Shown in pieces: positions 7,618 through 19,320 of a DNA stretch of 64,000 nt. How positions within the stretch are numbered: the stretch's first letter is position 1; each line of letters starts with the position of its first letter. Source of the stretch: Hansschlegelia quercus (lineage in GTDB: Bacteria; Pseudomonadota; Alphaproteobacteria; Rhizobiales; Methylopilaceae); the NCBI RefSeq assembly GCF_004310425.1, contig NZ_SIUB01000005.1, positions 186,001-250,000 of the forward strand, given 5' to 3'. The translations under genes and the position numbers were made by a program. Under the pieces are notes generated by a model. That model was not told the origin of the DNA. It made no database searches and saw nothing but the letters and a program-made list of their open reading frames with translations.

Positions 7618-9275
7618 GTGATTTCCGACCTCTGGTACAAGAACGCCGTCATCTACTGCATCGCCGTCGAGAGCTTCATGGACTCCGACGGCGACGGCGT
7701 CGGGGATTTCCGCGGTCTGACGCGCCGGCTCGATTATCTTCACGGCCTCGGCGTCACGGCGATCTGGCTGATGCCGTTCCAGGCGTCTCCCGGCAAGGAC
7801 GACGGCTACGACGTCTCCGACTATTACGCCGTCGACCCGCGCTACGGCACGCTCGGCGACTTCGTGGAATTCACCCACGGCGCCAAGCAGCGCGGCATGC
7901 GCGTGCTGATCGACCTCGTGGTCAATCATACCTCCGACCAGCACCCCTGGTTCAAATCGGCGCGCTCCGACCCGAAGTCTCCCTATCGCGACTGGTATGT
8001 CTGGTCGAAGAAGAAGCCGAATAACGCCGACAAGGGGATGGTGTTTCCCGGCGTTCAGAAGACGACCTGGACCCGCGACGAGAAGGCGGACGCCTATTAC
8101 TTTCACCGCTTCTACGATTTTCAGCCCGACCTCAACACTGCGAACCCAGAGGTTCAGGCGGAGATCCTGAAGATCATGGGTTTCTGGATCCAGCTCGGCG
8201 TCTCCGGCTTCCGGATGGACGCCGTACCGTTCGTGATCGCGGATAAGGGCGCGGATGCAGGCCTTAACCCGAAGTCCGACTTCCAGATGCTGCGGACGTT
8301 CCGCGAATTCCTGCAGTGGCGCCTTGGCGACAGCATCATCCTCGGCGAAGCCAACATCGTCCCCAAGGAGGCGAAGAAATACTTCGGCGACGACGGCGAC
8401 CGCCTGCAGATGATGTTCAACTTTCACGTCAACCAGAATCTGTTCTACGCCCTGGCCTCTAGCGACGCGCAGCCGCTCTCAAAGGCGCTGAACGAGACCA
8501 AGCCCGGCTACGACACCGCCCAATGGGGCCTCTTCCTTCGCAACCATGACGAACTCGACCTCGGGCGGCTGAAGGACGACCAGCGCGCGAAGGTCTTTGC
8601 AGAGTTCGGGCCCGACAAGTCGATGCAGCTCTACGACCGCGGCATCCGCCGTCGCCTCGCGCCTATGCTGAAGGCCGACCGGCGCCGGCTGGAGCTCGCC
8701 TACAGCCTGATGTTCACGCTGCCCGGCACGCCTGTGATGCGCTACGGCGATGAGATCGGAATGGGCGACGATCTATCGCTCCCTGAACGTTATTGCGCGC
8801 GCACGCCGATGCAGTGGTCGTCGGAGCCGCATGGCGGATTCTCAAAGGGCAAGAAGACCTATCTGCCCGCGATCTCCGGCGGCGGCTTCGGCTTCGAGAC
8901 GGTCAACGTCGCCGAACAGCGGCGCGACAAGGACAGCTTGCTGAACTGGATGGAGCGCATCATCCGCATGCGCCAGGAGGTGCCCGAGATAGGCTGGGGC
9001 GATTACACGGTGCTGCCGCTCGGGACCAAGACGGCGCTTGGCCTGCGCTACGACTGGCGGAACAACTCCGTCGTCATCCTGCACAATTTCGACCCCGAGC
9101 CGCGCGAAGTCGTGTTCGATCCCGGCGCGGACGACGGCGTGCTTATCGACCTGCTTTCCGACAGGCATAGCAAAGCGGACAAGGACGGCAAACACCGCCT
9201 GACGCTCGAGGGCTACGGCTATCGCTGGTTCCGCTTGGGCGGGCTGAACTACCTCCTCGATCGCAGCGATATTTG

Positions 9276-9276
<1 letters not shown>
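7618..9276 (+). CDS. GH13 alpha-glucosyltransferase, trehalose-synthase-like
   Basis: A GH13 enzyme acting on alpha-glucosides in the cytoplasm. The TIM-barrel motifs are complete: DLVVNHTSDQHPW, GFRMDAVP (nucleophile Asp), ILGEANIVP (acid/base Glu) and LRNHDELDL (transition-state Asp). The segment GIRRRLAPML, the YGDEIGMGDDL motif and RTPMQWSSE match maltose/trehalose isomerases (TreS) better than plain alpha-amylases, so interconversion of maltose and trehalose or a related transglycosylation is the best guess. It is 552 residues long and lacks the kinase-like C-terminal extension of TreS-Mak fusions. Start: a GTG at 7618 after CGGAGA; the TTG at 7576 is less likely. Its stop overlaps the next start by one base (TGATG), so translation is coupled. 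Confidence 0.85.
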
Positions 9277-10853
<1,577 letters not shown>

Positions 10854-10875
10854 CGAAGCCACGTTTGTGTTCCTG

Positions 10876-10998
10876 CGTGCTTCGAGACGCCGTCCTGACG
10901 GACGGCTCCTCAGCATGAGGAGCGTTTGCGGTCAGACATCCATCACGCTCGACGGTCCTCATGCTGAGGAGCCCGCATCGCGGGCGTCTCGAAGCACG
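10876..10998. repeat. Palindromic intergenic repeat element
   Basis: Two nested pairs of perfect arms make a long inverted repeat: outer arms 10876-10890 and 10984-10998 (CGTGCTTCGAGACGC and its complement), and inner arms 10904-10921 and 10956-10973 (GGCTCCTCAGCATGAGGA and its complement). The 34-base centre is unpaired. Each inner arm is itself nearly palindromic around CTCAGCATGAG. Elements with a CTTCGAGACG...CTCCTCA...TGAGGA pattern are scattered between genes in many Hyphomicrobiales genomes. It fills most of the 228-base gap between the GH13 pair and nasT and could act as a 3' stabiliser or terminator for the GH13 message. No ORF and no transposase is present. Confidence 0.75.
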
Positions 10999-11081
10999 GA
11001 CGCCCTGTTCATCGTTCTCAGTTCCCCCGCGACGCCTGCGCCTCTGGCGCAAGGCTGCGAACCGCTCATACAGTCGGCGAG

Positions 11082-11669
11082 ATGCCCGACCGTCCCCTCA
11101 AGATCGCGCTTGTCGAGGAAAGCCCGGTGCGCGCCGAGATCCTGGAAGAGGGTCTTCGCGCAGTCCCGGAGGCTCAGGTCGTGCGCATCGCCGAGCACGC
11201 CAACCTGCTCGCGCGCATCTACGCGCTCGATCCCGACGTCATCCTGATCGGGCTTGAAAACCCGAGCCGCGACGTTCTGGAGCAGATGTTTCAGGTCAGC
11301 CGCATCGTGCGCCGCCCCGTCGGCATGTTCGTGGACCAGACCGATAGGGCCTCGATCGAAGCCGCGGTGGACGCCGGCGTCTCGGCTTATGTCGTCGACG
11401 GGCTGCGCAAGGAGCGCGTGAAGTCGATCCTCGACATGACGATCAGCCGGTTCAACGCCTTCGCCAAGCTTCGCGCCGAACTCGAGCAGGCGAAGTCCCA
11501 GCTCGAGGAGCGCAAGGTCGTCGACCGCGCCAAAGGCATCCTGATGCGCTCGAAGGGCATCGGCGAAGAGCAGGCCTATTCTTTGCTGCGCAAGGTCGCA
11601 ATGAACGAGAAGAAGAAGATCGCCGAGATCGCGCAATCCGTCATCACCGCCGCGGAGCTTCTGCGATGA
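11082..11669 (+). CDS. nasT: ANTAR-domain transcription antiterminator NasT
   Basis: NasT binds a two-hairpin leader RNA and prevents termination upstream of nitrate assimilation genes; NasS holds it inactive when nitrate is absent. The 195-residue protein has a receiver-like domain (about 1-125), a coiled-coil linker (LRAELEQAKSQLEERK) and the ANTAR domain (about 133-192) with VVDRAKGILM and the characteristic AYSLLRKVAMN helix. The receiver is degenerate: EES stands where the acidic pair is expected, and the acceptor position reads LIGLENPSRD with Gly instead of Asp. It overlaps nasS by four bases (ATGA). The target leader is found at 12965-13067. Confidence 0.93.
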   Translation: MPDRPLKIALVEESPVRAEILEEGLRAVPEAQVVRIAEHANLLARIYALDPDVILIGLENPSRDVLEQMFQVSRIVRRPVGMFVDQTDRASIEAAVDAGVSAYVVDGLRKERVKSILDMTISRFNAFAKLRAELEQAKSQLEERKVVDRAKGILMRSKGIGEEQAYSLLRKVAMNEKKKIAEIAQSVITAAELLR

Positions 11670-12766
11670 GCGCGGACAAGATCAAGATCGGCTTCATCCC
11701 TCTGGTCGACGCAGCGATCCCGGTGATCACCGCCGATCTCGGCTTCGCAGCGCAAGAGGGGCTGGAGATCGAGCTTGTGCGCGAGGTCTCCTGGTCGAAC
11801 ATCCGTGACCGGCTGATCTTCGGGCACTTTGAGGCGGCGCATATGCTGGCGCCGGTCGCGGTCGCCTCCTCGCTCGGACTCGGCGCGATCAAGGCTCCGC
11901 TCGCGGCGCCGATCGCGCTCGGGCTGAACGGCAACGCGATCACGCTCTCGCCGCGGCTGCACGACGAGCTGTTCGAGCGGCTGGAGCCGAGCGCGAACCC
12001 GGCCGATCCTTACGCCACCGGCCGCGCCTTCGCTCACCTCGTACGGGACCGGCGCGCCCGCGGCGACGAGCCTCCGGTGCTCGGCATGACCTTCCCGTTC
12101 TCGACGCACAATTATCAGCTCCGCCTCTGGTTGGATCAGGCCGGGCTCGATCCCGACGTCGACCTGCGGCTCGCGGTGTCGCCGCCGCCCTTCATGGTGG
12201 ACGCGCTCGCCAGCGGGCACGTCGAAGGGTTCTGTGTCGGCGCGCCGTGGAACTCGCTCGCGGTCGAGCTCGGCCTCGGGCGCATTCTGCATCTCGGCGT
12301 CGACCTCGTTCGTCGCTGCCCGGAAAAGGTGCTGGCGATGCGCACAGGTCTGCTGCTGGAGCGGCCGGAGCTCGGCGCGGCGCTGATACGGGCTTGCGAG
12401 AAGGCGGCGCAGTGGCTCTCCGAGCCCGAAAACCGGGAGGAGACCGCCGAGCGGCTGGCGAGCTCGGACCGCCTCGACGTTCCGGCTGAGATCATTCGCC
12501 GGACGCTGGACGGGCGGCTGCCGATCGGCGACGGCCGGGGAGAGCGGCAGGCTGACGACTACATCATGTTCGACGAGACCCGCCCCGACCCGCGCCATGC
12601 GCGCTGGCTGTTCGAGCAGATGAAGCGGTGGGGGCAGGCGAACGGCAGCGCCGCGGAGGCCGCGGAAACAGTCTACCGCCCTGACCTCTACGACGCCGCG
12701 CTCGGCCGGACGCCGCCCTCTCTCACCGACGATCCGCTCGGCCTGTTCACGTCTGCGAGAGGCTGA
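11666..12766 (+). CDS. nasS: Nitrate sensor NasS (cytoplasmic NrtA-like protein)
   Basis: NasS is the nitrate/nitrite-sensing partner that sequesters NasT. The 366-residue protein is homologous to the periplasmic binding protein NrtA/CmpA (KIKIGFIPLVDAA, the RDRLIFGHFEAAHML region, then PFSTHNYQLRLWLD), but it starts directly with MSADKIKIG and has no signal peptide, which places it in the cytoplasm and separates it from the nearby true transporter subunit. The start overlaps the nasT stop by four bases, so the two regulators are translationally coupled. The C-terminal region (DDYIMFDETRPDPRHARWLF) is family-typical. Assignment is strong from both sequence and context. Confidence 0.92.
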   Translation: MSADKIKIGFIPLVDAAIPVITADLGFAAQEGLEIELVREVSWSNIRDRLIFGHFEAAHMLAPVAVASSLGLGAIKAPLAAPIALGLNGNAITLSPRLHDELFERLEPSANPADPYATGRAFAHLVRDRRARGDEPPVLGMTFPFSTHNYQLRLWLDQAGLDPDVDLRLAVSPPPFMVDALASGHVEGFCVGAPWNSLAVELGLGRILHLGVDLVRRCPEKVLAMRTGLLLERPELGAALIRACEKAAQWLSEPENREETAERLASSDRLDVPAEIIRRTLDGRLPIGDGRGERQADDYIMFDETRPDPRHARWLFEQMKRWGQANGSAAEAAETVYRPDLYDAALGRTPPSLTDDPLGLFTSARG

Positions 12767-12931
12767 CGCGCTACGGCGTTGAGCTCCCGCACTCTTCCGC
12801 TGCACCGCACAACTTTCGGGCGCCCGCCGCATTTTATTGGGGCGCCCAAGGTACTAGGCAGCCGCCCTCACTGTTCCCAGAATTCCTTAGAACCAAACGA
12901 AACTGAGCGGTCGGCGCTCGGCGGCGCCAGC

Positions 12932-12947
12932 TGGCACGAGGCTTGTA
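12932..12947 (+). promoter_or_regulatory. Sigma-54-type promoter of the nitrate assimilation operon
   Basis: The sequence TGGCACG (12932-12938), four bases, then TTGTA (12943-12947) matches the sigma-54 consensus TGGCACG-N4-TTGCW, with one deviation in the -12 box. Transcription would begin near 12957, about eight bases before the first ANTAR hairpin, which supports the reading. A symmetric GTTC-N13-GAAC element lies at 12873-12893 where an activator might bind. NtrC-type activation under nitrogen limitation is inferred. The rest of 12767-12931 shows no gene. Confidence 0.72.
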
Positions 12948-12964
12948 TGTAGGAGAGCGTGGGT

Positions 12965-13007
12965 CGCGTCAGCGCTGATGCGGAACCCCGCTTGCCCAGT
13001 GAAGGGC
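12965..13007 (+). promoter_or_regulatory. ANTAR-target tandem hairpins (NasT binding leader)
   Basis: Two RNA hairpins sit just upstream of the leader terminator. Hairpin 1 (12965-12982) has a CGCGTC/GATGCG stem, including one G-U pair, and loop AGCGCT. Hairpin 2 (12994-13007) has a GCCC/GGGC stem and loop AGTGAA. Both are hexaloops with A at position 1 and G at position 4, the diagnostic rule for RNAs bound by ANTAR antiterminators. The neighbouring genes encode NasT and NasS, so this is almost certainly their target. The 3' arm of hairpin 2 runs into GCCGC (13006-13010), which could also pair with the terminator's 3' arm. Confidence 0.82.
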
Positions 13008-13017
13008 CGCCAGCAAC

Positions 13018-13067
13018 GCCGCTGAACGGACGCGCAGTCGATGCGCGCCACCGTCAGCGGCTTTTTT
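13018..13067 (+). terminator. Leader rho-independent terminator controlled by NasT
   Basis: A long hairpin has outer arms GCCGCTGA (13018-13025) and TCAGCGGC (13054-13061) and an inner stem CGCGCA/TGCGCG (13031-13036 and 13042-13047). It is followed at once by TTTTTT (13062-13067) and a further T-rich stretch. It ends 110 bases before the nrtA start, so it must terminate leader transcripts unless antiterminated. Bases 13068-13177 carry only the rest of the leader and the nrtA ribosome-binding site. Confidence 0.85.
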
Positions 13068-13177
13068 GTTTTTTCACGCCGTCCGGCTTGGGCCGAGGCG
13101 TGTCGACCGCCCGGGTCCGGGGGTCCCTAGTCGACAGTCGAAATGCGCCTCGGGCGCGAATTGGAGCCGGCGAAACG

Positions 13178-14488
13178 ATGAGCGACGACGTCAAGACCAT
13201 GCTGACCGGTCCCTTCCGCCGCCGCGACGTGCTGCGCGCCGGCGCGGGCGCCGCCGCGACGATGATCGCGGCCCGTGCGCTTTCGCCGTCCGGCGTGTTC
13301 GCGCAGGAAGCCGGACCGGAGACTCCGAAGGCGAAGCTTGGCTACATCGCGCTGACGGACGCAGGCCCGCTCTTCGTCGCCAAGGAGAAGGGCTTCTTCG
13401 ACAAATACGGGATGACCGAAGTCGAAATCTCCAAGCAGTCGTCGTGGGGCACGACGCGCGACAACATCGTGCTGGGCTCCGGCGGCGGCGGCATCGACGG
13501 CGCGCACATCCTCACCCCGATGCCGTACCTCATCACGTCCGGCGCCGTGACCCAGAGCAAGGCCGGCACGCCGATGTCGATCCTGGCGCGCCTCAACGTC
13601 TCCGGTCAGTGCATCTCGGTCGGCCAGGAATATGCGGACCTGAAGCTCGGCGTCGATTCCAAGCCCTTCAAGGAGGCGCTGGAGAAGAAGAAGGCCTCCG
13701 GCAAGGATGTGAAGGCCGCCGTGACCTTCCCGGGCGGCACGCACGATCTGTGGATGCGCTACTGGCTCGCCGCCGGCGGCATCGACCCCAATAAGGACAT
13801 CCAGACCATCGTGGTCCCGCCCCCGCAGATGGTGGCGAACATGAAGGTCGGGACGATGGACACGTTCTGCGTCTGCGAGCCGTGGAACGAGCAGCTCAAG
13901 AACCAGAAGATCGGCTACACGGCGCTCACCACCGGCGAGCTCTGGGACAAGCACCCAGAGAAGGCGTTCGCGCTGCGCACCGATTGGGTCGAGGCCAATC
14001 CAAAGGCCGCCAAGGCTCTGCTGATGGCCATCATGGAGGCTCAGCAATGGTGCGAGAAGATGGAGAACAAGGAGGAGCTCGCGACCATCTGCGCCAAGCG
14101 CAACTGGATCGGTGCCCCCGTGAGCGACATCGTCGCGCGCATGAAGGGCACGTTTGACTATGGCGCGGGCAAGCCGGTCGTCGAGAACAGCCCCCACATC
14201 ATGCACTTCTGGGACGACCACGCGTCCTACCCTTATCGGAGCCATGATCTCTGGTTCATCACCGAGGACATGCGCTGGGGCTATCTGCCTGAGTCCACGG
14301 ACGCCAAGGTGCTGATCGACAAGGTCAATCGCGAGGATCTGTGGCGCGAGGCGGCGAAGTCGCTCGGCGTGACCGACATCCCGACCTCGACCTCCCGCGG
14401 CGTCGAGAAGATGTTCGACGGCAAGGTTTTCGACCCCGAGAAGCCGGGCGACTACCTCGCGAGCCTCCAGATCAAGCGCATGGCCTGA
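13178..14488 (+). CDS. nrtA: Nitrate ABC transporter substrate-binding protein NrtA
   Basis: Periplasmic binding protein that captures nitrate for the NrtBC transporter. The N-terminus carries a twin-arginine type signal (FRRRDVLRAGAGAAATMIAA, then an Ala-rich region ending at VFAQE). The mature part has KLGYIALTDAGPLFVAKEKG, GGGGIDGAHIL and the TFPGGTHDLWMRYWLA motif of the CmpA/NrtA family. It is 436 residues long. The frame opens upstream in the leader, but the ATG at 13178 gives the proper signal peptide and has GGAG upstream. It is the first gene after the NasT-controlled leader and heads a run of seven same-strand genes to nasA. Confidence 0.92.
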   Translation: MSDDVKTMLTGPFRRRDVLRAGAGAAATMIAARALSPSGVFAQEAGPETPKAKLGYIALTDAGPLFVAKEKGFFDKYGMTEVEISKQSSWGTTRDNIVLGSGGGGIDGAHILTPMPYLITSGAVTQSKAGTPMSILARLNVSGQCISVGQEYADLKLGVDSKPFKEALEKKKASGKDVKAAVTFPGGTHDLWMRYWLAAGGIDPNKDIQTIVVPPPQMVANMKVGTMDTFCVCEPWNEQLKNQKIGYTALTTGELWDKHPEKAFALRTDWVEANPKAAKALLMAIMEAQQWCEKMENKEELATICAKRNWIGAPVSDIVARMKGTFDYGAGKPVVENSPHIMHFWDDHASYPYRSHDLWFITEDMRWGYLPESTDAKVLIDKVNREDLWREAAKSLGVTDIPTSTSRGVEKMFDGKVFDPEKPGDYLASLQIKRMA

Positions 14489-14559
14489 CGACCGATCCGC
14501 GGGCGGCGCCGTCACGCGTCGCCCGCGCCCCGACGGACCCCATCGGAGCACGCACGCTC

Positions 14560-15465
14560 ATGACCCAGACAGCCGCAGCAGCGTCCAATGTCACGCCGCT
14601 CAAGACGACGCCGCCGGCCTCCGCCACGGTCGTCGCCTTGCCGCCCGCGAAGAAGCCGTTCTTCGGCCCGCGCACGAAGACGCGGCTGATGGAGATCGCG
14701 GCGGTCGTCATCCCGCCGCTTCTGACCACCGCGGCGCTCCTGCTGTTGTGGGAGATGCTCTGCCGATCGCCGACGGCCTCGCTGCCGGCGCCCTCGAAGG
14801 TGATCGCCGACACCTGGGAGCTGATCGTCAACCCGTTCTACGACAACGGCGGCAACGACAAGGGCCTGGGCTGGCAGCTCTATGCCAGCCTGAAGCGCGT
14901 CGCGCTCGGCTATACGCTGGCCGCAGTCGGGGGCATCGCGCTCGGCGCGCTGGTCGGCGGCTCCACCTGGGCAATGCGGGGCCTCGACCCGGTCTTCCAA
15001 GTGCTGCGCACCATCCCGCCGCTCGCCTGGCTGCCGCTGTCGCTGGCCGCGTTTCGTGACGGCGAGCCCTCGGCGATCTTCGTGATCTTCATCACAGCGA
15101 TCTGGCCGGTGATCATCAATACCGCAGTCGGCATCCGCAATATCCCGCAGGACTACAAGAACGTCGCGCAGGTCCTGCGGCTGAACCCATTCGAATACTT
15201 CACGAAGATCATGCTGCCGGCGGCCGCGCCTTACATCTTCACCGGCCTGCGCATCGGCATCGGCCTGTCGTGGCTCGCGATCGTCGCGGCCGAGATGCTG
15301 ATCGGCGGCGTCGGCATCGGCTTCTTCATCTGGGACGCGTGGAACTCGTCGCGCATCAGCGACATCATCCTCGCGCTCATCTACGTCGGCGCGGTCGGCT
15401 TCGTCCTCGACCGCATCGTCGCCCTCATCGCCGTCGGGGTCACCCGCGGCACGGCCAACGCGTGA
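14560..15465 (+). CDS. nrtB: Nitrate ABC transporter permease NrtB
   Basis: Inner-membrane permease of the nitrate/nitrite importer. The 301-residue protein has several hydrophobic segments (IPPLLTTAALLLLWEML, GYTLAAVGGIALGALVGG, AIFVIFITAIWPVIINTAVG) and the BPD_transp_1 EAA-like loop near the C-terminus (AAPYIFTGLRIGIGLSW). The N-terminal 45 residues are a low-complexity Ala/Thr/Pro cytoplasmic tail, a feature of NrtB proteins. The ATG at 14560 was chosen because upstream codons in this frame overlap nrtA and have no membrane character; GGAG precedes it. Confidence 0.92.
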   Translation: MTQTAAAASNVTPLKTTPPASATVVALPPAKKPFFGPRTKTRLMEIAAVVIPPLLTTAALLLLWEMLCRSPTASLPAPSKVIADTWELIVNPFYDNGGNDKGLGWQLYASLKRVALGYTLAAVGGIALGALVGGSTWAMRGLDPVFQVLRTIPPLAWLPLSLAAFRDGEPSAIFVIFITAIWPVIINTAVGIRNIPQDYKNVAQVLRLNPFEYFTKIMLPAAAPYIFTGLRIGIGLSWLAIVAAEMLIGGVGIGFFIWDAWNSSRISDIILALIYVGAVGFVLDRIVALIAVGVTRGTANA

Positions 15466-15476
15466 GAGTGAGCGAC

Positions 15477-16274
15477 ATGACCAAACCGTTCCTCAAGATC
15501 GAGCACGTGGAAAAGAGCTTCTCCCGCGGGGCGATGACCAACGAGGTCCTCAAGGACATCTCGATGGAGGTCGCCCAAGGCGAGTTCATCTCCATCATCG
15601 GCCATTCCGGCTGCGGGAAGTCGACACTGCTCAACATCGTCGCCGGCCTCACGCAGGCGACGAAGGGCGTGGTCTTCCTCGAAGGCAAGGTCGTCGACGA
15701 GCCGGGCCCGGACCGCGCGGTGGTGTTCCAGAACCACAGCCTCCTGCCGTGGCTGACGGCCTACGAGAACGTCGCGCTCGCCGTCGACAAGGTGTTCGCG
15801 CGGACCAAGTCGCGCGCCGAGCGCCACGAATGGACCATGCGGCAGATCGAGCTGGTCAACATGGCTCACGCCAAGGACCGCCGCCCGTCCGAGATCTCAG
15901 GCGGCATGAAGCAGCGCATCGGCATCGCCCGCGCGCTCGCCATGCAGCCCAAGGTGCTGCTCCTCGACGAGCCGTTCGGCGCCCTCGACGCGCTGACGCG
16001 CACGCATCTGCAGGACCAGGTCATGCAGATCCAGACCGAGCTCAACAACACCGTGCTGATGATCACGCACGACGTCGACGAGGCCGTGCTGCTCTCGGAC
16101 CGCATCGTCATGATGACGAATGGCCCCTCGGCGCGCATCGGCGAGATTCTCGACGTGCCGCTGGAGCGCCCGCGCAAGCGGCTCGAGCTGGTCTCCGACC
16201 GCACCTACATCGCGGCGCGCGCCGCGGTGCTCAAGTTCCTCTACGAACGTCATCGCTTCGTCGAGGCGGCCTGA
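15477..16274 (+). CDS. nrtC: Nitrate ABC transporter ATP-binding protein
   Basis: Energises nitrate uptake through NrtB. All ABC ATPase motifs are intact: Walker A GHSGCGKST, Q-loop VVFQNHSLLPWLT, signature ISGGMKQRIGIARAL, Walker B VLLLDEPFGALD and the switch His in MITHDVDEAV. At 265 residues it is the single-domain NrtD/NasD type without the fused NrtA-like regulatory domain found on cyanobacterial NrtC. The ATG at 15477 lies 12 bases after the nrtB stop; a GTG nine bases upstream is an alternative. The symbol nrtD or nasD would fit equally well. Confidence 0.92.
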   Translation: MTKPFLKIEHVEKSFSRGAMTNEVLKDISMEVAQGEFISIIGHSGCGKSTLLNIVAGLTQATKGVVFLEGKVVDEPGPDRAVVFQNHSLLPWLTAYENVALAVDKVFARTKSRAERHEWTMRQIELVNMAHAKDRRPSEISGGMKQRIGIARALAMQPKVLLLDEPFGALDALTRTHLQDQVMQIQTELNNTVLMITHDVDEAVLLSDRIVMMTNGPSARIGEILDVPLERPRKRLELVSDRTYIAARAAVLKFLYERHRFVEAA

Positions 16275-16284
16275 GGGCGCGTTC

Positions 16285-17499
16285 ATGGAACAGACCCGCC
16301 TCGTCGTGATCGGCGCCGGCATGGCGGCCCTCCGGCTCCTCGAGGAGCTGAAGAGCGCCTGCCCCGGACGCTACGCCGTGACCGTCTGCGGCGCGGAGCC
16401 GGAGCCGGCCTATAACCGCGTGCTGCTATCCTCGCTGCTCGCCGGCGAGGCGGCGGATGAAGACATCCGACTAAAGGATCGCGCCTGGTACGGGGCGTCC
16501 GGCTATCGCCTGTTCACCGGCGCGGCGGCGACCGGGATCGACCGCGAGGCGAAGCGCGTCCGGCTGGGCGACGGCCGGCTCGTGCCTTACGACAGGCTGG
16601 TCATCGCGACCGGCTCGGAGGCGATCCGCCTGTCTTTGCCCGGCGCGCATCTTCCGCAGGCGCTGGTGTTCCGCGACCGGCTCGACGCCATGCGGCTCCG
16701 CGAACTCGCGGGACCGGGCCGACGCGCGGTCGTGATCGGCGGAGGGCTGCTCGGGCTCGAGGCCGCCTATGGCCTAGTCAAGCTCGGCTGCGAGACGACC
16801 GTCGTGCATCTCGCCGACCGGCTGATGGATCGCCAGCTCGACAGCAAAGGCGCCGCCACGCTGCGGCGCGCTCTCGAGGCCAAGGGCGTCCGCTTTGCGC
16901 TCTCGGCCTCCAGCGTCCGGATCGCCGGCGAGACGCGGGTCGAAGGGCTCGATCTCGCCTCCGGCGAGACGCTGCCGGCCGACATGGTCGTCATGGCGGT
17001 CGGCGTCCGGCCGAACGCGACGCTCGCCAAAGCCGCGGGGATCGCGGTCAACCGCGCGATCGTCGTCGATGACGCCATGCGCTCGTCGGACCCCGACGTC
17101 TTCGCGCTCGGCGAATGCGCCGAGCACCGCGGGGCGGTCTACGGCCTCGTCGCGCCGGCCTACGAGCAGGCGAAGACGCTCGCCGCCTTTCTCGCCGGCG
17201 ACGAGACGGCGGCTTATCCCGGCAGCCTGCTCTCCACCAACCTCAAGGTTTCCGGCGTCTCGGTGTTCTCCGCAGGCGCGATCGAGGCAGAAGACGGCGA
17301 CGAGACGATCGTCCTGTCCGACCCCGGCCACGGCCATTACCGCAAGCTGATCGTCCGCGACGACCGGCTGAAGGGCGCGATCCTCGTCGGCGAGGCGTCT
17401 GACGCCCTTTGGTACCTCGACCTCATCGCGAGCGGCGCGGCGCTCGGGCCTATGCGCGACGACCTCGCCTTCGGGCGCGGCTTCGCGGTCGCGGCCTGA
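16285..17499 (+). CDS. FAD-dependent pyridine-nucleotide oxidoreductase of nitrate assimilation
   Basis: A two-dinucleotide-binding flavoprotein resembling the N-terminal half of NirB and the NasB/NasC electron-transfer subunits. Seen are the FAD-binding GxGxxA motif in VVIGAGMAALRLLEEL, AYNRVLLSSLLAGE (very typical of NirB), ATGSEAIRL, the NAD(P)-binding VVIGGGLLGLEAAYGL and the C-terminal FAD contact DPDVFALGECAEH. The siroheme and 4Fe-4S parts of NirB are absent; it is 404 residues long. In this operon, which uses a NirA-type nitrite reductase, it probably passes NAD(P)H electrons to NasA or NirA. The exact partner is unknown. Confidence 0.85.
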   Translation: MEQTRLVVIGAGMAALRLLEELKSACPGRYAVTVCGAEPEPAYNRVLLSSLLAGEAADEDIRLKDRAWYGASGYRLFTGAAATGIDREAKRVRLGDGRLVPYDRLVIATGSEAIRLSLPGAHLPQALVFRDRLDAMRLRELAGPGRRAVVIGGGLLGLEAAYGLVKLGCETTVVHLADRLMDRQLDSKGAATLRRALEAKGVRFALSASSVRIAGETRVEGLDLASGETLPADMVVMAVGVRPNATLAKAAGIAVNRAIVVDDAMRSSDPDVFALGECAEHRGAVYGLVAPAYEQAKTLAAFLAGDETAAYPGSLLSTNLKVSGVSVFSAGAIEAEDGDETIVLSDPGHGHYRKLIVRDDRLKGAILVGEASDALWYLDLIASGAALGPMRDDLAFGRGFAVAA

Positions 17500-17515
17500 G
17501 AGGGAACCTGAGCTG

Positions 17516-19318
<1,803 letters not shown>

Positions 19319-19320
19319 GC

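Noticed and set aside
11049-11063. Possible sigma-54 promoter before nasT (TGGCGCAAGGCTGCG)
   Set aside because: The GG and GC elements are one base too close and the -24 box lacks the A of TGGCAC; the position relative to nasT is too tight.
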